Origin: Acidimicrobiia bacterium
GTDB taxonomy: Bacteria; Actinomycetota; Acidimicrobiia; Spongiisociales; UBA5794
DNA length: 64,000 nt
NCBI GenBank assembly: GCA_026985095.1
Contig: JALSQW010000023.1
Span: 62,001 to 126,000, forward strand
Direction of reading: 5' to 3'
Within the stretch, counting starts at the first letter, position 1. Each line of letters begins with the position of its first letter. The notes beneath the pieces are model-generated. The model saw only the letters and a program-made list of their open reading frames with translations, made no database searches and was not told the DNA's origin. A program made the translations under genes and the position numbers. Positions 60,518-64,000 of the stretch are shown piece after piece.

Positions 60518-61545
60518 CACAGCTGTGACGCCTGGGCTTCGGCGGCTCGGCGTTCGAGCTCGACGGCCACGTCGATGATCATGTCCTCCTGACCGCCCAC
60601 CACCTGTCTTCGCCCGAGCTCGAGCAGGATCTCCTTCGAATCGACGCCGTGGCGTTCCGCCGCCCGCCGGGCGTGCAACAGGAACGACCCGTACACCCCG
60701 GCGTAGCCGAGCATCAGGCCGTCGCCGTCGATGACGCCCTGGGTCGGTTTCAACGGCCGGACCACGTCGTCGGCGACGTCGACCAGGCTCATCGGCTCCA
60801 CGCCGGTCTGATACCCGGATCGTTCGCAGGCGGCTACCAGCACCTCCGTCGGGCAGTTCCCCGCGCCGGCGCCCAGACCCGTCGTGCAGCCGTCCACCTG
60901 GTCGACGCCTTCTTCGAGGGCGGCCAGCGAGTTGGCGACGGCCAGCGAGAGGTTGTTGTGGGCGTGGATCCCCACCTGACATGTCAGCCGATCCTTCAGG
61001 GTCGCCACCCGGCGGCGGGCATCGTCGATCGTCATCGCCCCGGCGGAGTCGACCACGTAGACGCAATCGGCCCCGTAGGACTCCATCTTCTTGGCCTCCT
61101 CCAGCAGCGCCTCGGGCGGCGTCATGTGCGACATCATCAGGAACCCGACGGCCTCCATCCCCAGTTCCTTGGCCAGGGAGATGTGCTGCTGGGAGATGTC
61201 GGCCTCGGTGCAATGGGTGGCGATCCGGGCCACCGTCGCCCCCACCGCATGGGCCCTGATCAGATCCTCCTTGATCCCGATGCCCGGCAGCAGCAACACC
61301 GCGATCTTGGCGTGCTCGGCCTCGTCGACGGCGGCCGCGAGGAGATGCATCTCGTCGGTGCCCGAGAAGCCGTAGTTGAACGACGACCCACCCAACCCAT
61401 CACCATGGGACACCTCGATGACCGGCACCCCGGCGGCGTCCAGGCCCCGGACGACGGCTCGGACCTGATCGACGGTGAACTGATGCGACAAGGCGTGCGA
61501 GCCGTCCCGCAGGGTCGAGTCGGTGAGGCGGAACACGGCACTCAT
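60517..61545 (-). CDS. mhpE: 4-hydroxy-2-oxovalerate aldolase
   Basis: A 342-residue DRE-TIM metallolyase of the MhpE/DmpG/HsaF type that splits 4-hydroxy-2-oxovalerate into pyruvate and acetaldehyde. The catalytic STLRDGSHA is at residues 9-17 and the metal-binding HAHNN near 200. It acts as a complex that channels acetaldehyde to the dehydrogenase encoded just upstream, whose stop overlaps its ATG. Confidence 0.95.
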   Translation of the reverse strand: MSAVFRLTDSTLRDGSHALSHQFTVDQVRAVVRGLDAAGVPVIEVSHGDGLGGSSFNYGFSGTDEMHLLAAAVDEAEHAKIAVLLLPGIGIKEDLIRAHAVGATVARIATHCTEADISQQHISLAKELGMEAVGFLMMSHMTPPEALLEEAKKMESYGADCVYVVDSAGAMTIDDARRRVATLKDRLTCQVGIHAHNNLSLAVANSLAALEEGVDQVDGCTTGLGAGAGNCPTEVLVAACERSGYQTGVEPMSLVDVADDVVRPLKPTQGVIDGDGLMLGYAGVYGSFLLHARRAAERHGVDSKEILLELGRRQVVGGQEDMIIDVAVELERRAAEAQASQL

Positions 61546-62453
61546 GCGGGCACCTCCATGAGATGGCGGGCGACGGCTTCACCGACCTGGGTCGCCGCGG
61601 CGGTCATGATGTCGAGGTTGCCGGCGTATGGGGGGAAGTAGTCGGCGGCGCCCTCGACCTCGATCAGCGTGATCACCCGAGCCGCGGCCGGACCGCCCGG
61701 GGTGGCGAACGGCCCCTCGTCGAACACCGGCGGGCTCGTCAGGTGATACCCCGGGACGTAGGCGGCGACGGCCTTCTCCATCGCCAAGATGGCGTCGGAG
61801 ACGGCATCGGCGTCGTACCCCTCCGGCAACGCGCAGAACACGGTGTTGCGCATCAGGATCGGCGGTTCGGCCGGGTTCAGGATCATGATCGCCTTCCCGT
61901 GGTCCGCTCCGCCGACCTCCACCAGGCACGACGACGTCGTCTTGGTGAACTCGTCGATGTTCTGGCGGGTTCCCGGACCGGCCGACTTGGACGCCACCGT
62001 CGAGACGATCTCGGCGTACGGCACATCGGTGACCGACCGTACCGCGGCGACGATCGGCGTCGTTGCCTGGCCGCCGCAGGTGATCATGTTGACGTTGGGA
62101 GCGTCGAGATGCTCATCGAGGTTGACGGTCGGCACCACCGCCGGACCGAGCTTGGCCGGAGTCAGGTCGATGGCCCGGATCCCGGCCTCGGCGTAGCGGG
62201 GCGCGTTCTGCCGATGCACCCAGGCGCTGGTGGCCTCGAACACGACGGCGATCCCGTCGGCGTCGTCGCCGAACAGCCAGTCGACGCCCTCGGGGGTCCC
62301 CACCAGCCCGTGCTCGCGGGCTCTGCGCAGGCCCTCCGACTCGGGGTCGATCCCGACGACGGCTCGCAGATCGAGGACGTCGGAGCGAAGCAGTTTGTAC
62401 ATCAGGTCGGTGCCGATGTTCCCGGAACCGACGATGGCGCAGGGGACGGGCAT
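61542..62453 (-). CDS. mhpF: Acetaldehyde dehydrogenase (acylating)
   Basis: A 303-residue enzyme that turns acetaldehyde into acetyl-CoA with NAD. The Rossmann motif [19 protein letters not shown] starts the protein and the catalytic Cys is in [15 protein letters not shown] at 62453 is chosen because AAGGAGGAG lies 4 bases upstream; a GTG 15 bases earlier overlaps that ribosome site. It is the partner of the aldolase gene that follows. Confidence 0.95.
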   Translation of the reverse strand: MPVPCAIVGSGNIGTDLMYKLLRSDVLDLRAVVGIDPESEGLRRAREHGLVGTPEGVDWLFGDDADGIAVVFEATSAWVHRQNAPRYAEAGIRAIDLTPAKLGPAVVPTVNLDEHLDAPNVNMITCGGQATTPIVAAVRSVTDVPYAEIVSTVASKSAGPGTRQNIDEFTKTTSSCLVEVGGADHGKAIMILNPAEPPILMRNTVFCALPEGYDADAVSDAILAMEKAVAAYVPGYHLTSPPVFDEGPFATPGGPAAARVITLIEVEGAADYFPPYAGNLDIMTAAATQVGEAVARHLMEVPA

Positions 62454-62464
62454 GGACTCCTCCT

Positions 62465-63241
62465 TCACGTGAACCGCACTTCCACCGACCCGAGCCGATC
62501 GAACTCGGCACGGACCACGTCGCCGGCCCTCACGTCGAACGCGGCATGCAGGGAACCGGTCATCACGAACCGGCCGGCCTCCAACGTCACGCCGTGGGGG
62601 GCCAGGGTGTTGGCCAGCCAGGCGACCGCCGCCACCGGGTCACCCAAGGCGGCGGCCCCCGCCCCGGTGCCGGCCGTGGCGCCGTTGTGGGAGATGACCA
62701 TGCCGACCAGGCGGGGGTCCCATCCGTCGATCGGCACCGGCCGGGATCCGAGCACCACCGTGCCGCACGATGCCAGGTCGGCGATCGTGTCGGCGAGACC
62801 GATCTTCCAGTCCGCGATGCGTGAGTCGACGACCTCGATCGCCGCCACCGCCCCGGCGATCGCACCGGCGGCTTCGACGGCTGTCACCCCCGGACCCCGC
62901 AGTGGCCGGTCGAGGACGAGCGCGATCTCGGCCTCTGCCTTGGGTTGGATGAACGCGGCGGCCTCCAGTACGGCACCGTCGTCGACGGTCATCGACGCCA
63001 GCACCGGCGCGTAGTCGGGTTGATCGACGCCCAGCATCTCTTGCATCGGAGCCGACGTGAGCCCCAGCTTGTAGCCCACGACGTGGTCTCCGTCGGACAG
63101 CATCCGGGCCACGATGAGCTGCTGGATCGCGTAGGCGTCGTCGGCGGTCAGCTCCGGGTCGTCGGCGGTGAGCGGCGGGATCGGCGTCCGGCTGGCGCGG
63201 GCTTCGTAGAGGGCATCGGCGACGGCGGCGGGATCGGTCAT
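62465..63241 (-). CDS. 2-hydroxypenta-2,4-dienoate hydratase family (copy C)
   Basis: A 258-residue third member of the MhpD/DmpE family. [20 protein letters not shown] and [11 protein letters not shown] with [11 protein letters not shown] hold the three acidic metal ligands. Its place directly before the acetaldehyde dehydrogenase matches the hydratase of meta pathways, which makes 4-hydroxy-2-oxovalerate for the aldolase. ATG overlaps the IclR gene's stop by 4 bases. Confidence 0.87.
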   Translation of the reverse strand: MTDPAAVADALYEARASRTPIPPLTADDPELTADDAYAIQQLIVARMLSDGDHVVGYKLGLTSAPMQEMLGVDQPDYAPVLASMTVDDGAVLEAAAFIQPKAEAEIALVLDRPLRGPGVTAVEAAGAIAGAVAAIEVVDSRIADWKIGLADTIADLASCGTVVLGSRPVPIDGWDPRLVGMVISHNGATAGTGAGAAALGDPVAAVAWLANTLAPHGVTLEAGRFVMTGSLHAAFDVRAGDVVRAEFDRLGSVEVRFT

Positions 63242-64000
63242 CGCCGGCTCCTCGTCCGAGCGCGCAGTGGTCGCCAGCCCAGGTTGCGGGAGATGGCTTC
63301 GGCGGCGGCCATCACCGCCCCGGCATGGCTCTCGAGCGACGTGCGGTTGAGGCGCAGCGTCGGGCCGGCGGCCGACACCGCCGCGATGACCCGTCCGGCG
63401 GCGTCGCGGATCGGCGCGCCCACCGACGCCACACCGATGTTCGACTCGTTGACGTTCTCGGCGTACCCCCGATCGCGGACCTTGGCCAGGTCGGCGCGCA
63501 GTGCCTGGGCGTCGGTGATCGTGTGCGGCGTCAACGCCGGCAGTTCCCAGCCGTCGAGGATCTCGTCGAGCTCGTCGTCGTGGAGGAACGCCAGGAGGGT
63601 CTTGCCGGTCCCCGTGCAGTGGGCCCAGTTGCGCCGGCCGACCTCGTTGAAGAGCCGCAGCGTGTGCGACGATTCGATCCGTTCCACGTAGACCACTTCG
63701 CGGTGGTCGAGATGCGCGACCTGGACCGTCTCCCCGGTGAGTTTCCACAGCTCCTCCAGCGGTCCGATCGCCGCCGCGTGGAACTCGGTGTTGAGCGTGA
63801 CCGCCGCGCCCAACTCGGCGAGGACCAGCCCCAGGCGGTACTTGCCGGTGGCCGGGTCCTGACGGAGGAACCCCTCGGCGGTGAGGGTCCGAAGGAGCCG
63901 ATGCACGGTGCTCTTGCCCAGGTCCAGCTCGCGGGACAGTTCGCTGACCCCCAGGTCACGGTCGGCGTGGCGGAACGCCTTGAGGAGTCGCAGGGCATTG
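63238..64000 (-). CDS. IclR-family regulator (5' end outside window)
   Basis: At least 253 residues of an IclR-type regulator; the start lies beyond the right edge. The helix-turn-helix reads VSELSRELDLGKSTVHRLLR, continuing through the wing GFLRQDPATGKYRLG. The effector domain has NWAHCTGTGKTLLAFL and SVGAPIRDAAGRVIAAVS. It is the first visible gene of the meta-cleavage operon and overlaps the hydratase gene, so it likely controls the operon in response to an aromatic or its ring-cleavage product. Confidence 0.92.
   Translation of the reverse strand, partial: NALRLLKAFRHADRDLGVSELSRELDLGKSTVHRLLRTLTAEGFLRQDPATGKYRLGLVLAELGAAVTLNTEFHAAAIGPLEELWKLTGETVQVAHLDHREVVYVERIESSHTLRLFNEVGRRNWAHCTGTGKTLLAFLHDDELDEILDGWELPALTPHTITDAQALRADLAKVRDRGYAENVNESNIGVASVGAPIRDAAGRVIAAVSAAGPTLRLNRTSLESHAGAVMAAAEAISRNLGWRPLRARTRSRR

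Noticed and set aside
62464-62473. TTCACGTGAA as a second parS site
   Set aside because: It matches only the centre of parS (12 of 16 bases), lies far from the origin and is explained by a ribosome site plus stop/start codons.

Overview
The window is the replication-origin region of a high-GC actinobacterium. The gene orders dnaA-dnaN-recF-DUF721-gyrB-gyrA-DUF3566 and rpmH-rnpA-yidD-yidC-khpB-rsmG-parA-parB are the classic actinobacterial origin layout. The following block (cwlM-like, trxA, trxB, anti-sigma, sigma, pseudokinase, later a CCA-adding enzyme) mirrors the mycobacterial pcnA-mviN-sigM-trxBC-cwlM-parB neighbourhood. GC-rich codons, frequent GTG starts and many 4-base ATGA/GTGA gene overlaps fit. 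A deep actinobacterial lineage such as Acidimicrobiia is likely, but this is inferred from layout only. No rRNA, tRNA, CRISPR array, insertion sequence or prophage was seen.

Layout: (1) 0-4.7 kb: a partial gene, a methyltransferase-like gene, a divergent Nfu N-terminal-domain protein and a hydantoinase/oxoprolinase pair. (2) 4.8-14 kb, leftward: the replication and gyrase genes, with a cluster of degenerate DnaA boxes (candidate oriC) between dnaA and dnaN and a second cluster ahead of dnaA. (3) 14.4-19.4 kb, rightward: rpmH to parB, with a parS-like palindrome inside rsmG. (4) 19.4-25.6 kb, leftward: a probable cell-wall and redox operon with a degenerate CwlM-like amidase, thioredoxin and its reductase, an ECF sigma/anti-sigma pair, and a pseudokinase-TM-discoidin protein resembling the C-terminal half of mycobacterial MviN without the flippase half. 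(5) 25.6-31.3 kb: deacetylase, lone PilT, zinc-ribbon RNase HI, CCA-adding enzyme, acyl-CoA dehydrogenase. (6) 31.5-39.2 kb: one 2571-residue surface protein with nine DUF11-like modules, nine SdrD_B-like repeats and an LPNTG anchor. (7) 39.3-45.5 kb: argCJB-R-GH without argD and argF. (8) 45.5-49.2 kb: a second sigma/DUF5667/secreted-protein set and small metabolic genes. (9) 49.2-58.3 kb: an amino-sugar (MurNAc/GlcNAc) uptake and breakdown operon with a divergent BadF-type kinase and two paired operators. (10) 58.4-64 kb, leftward: a lower meta-cleavage (2-oxopent-4-enoate) operon led by an IclR regulator that runs off the window.

Two themes recur. Several genes or operons start with a TAnnnT -10 box only 6-7 bases before ATG, indicating leaderless mRNAs. 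The cell-wall cluster in region 4 carries two proteins whose enzymatic folds have lost their catalytic residues, suggesting signalling or scaffold roles. Regions 4, 6 and 9 together point to an envelope with regulated peptidoglycan synthesis, a large covalently anchored surface protein and salvage of wall sugars.
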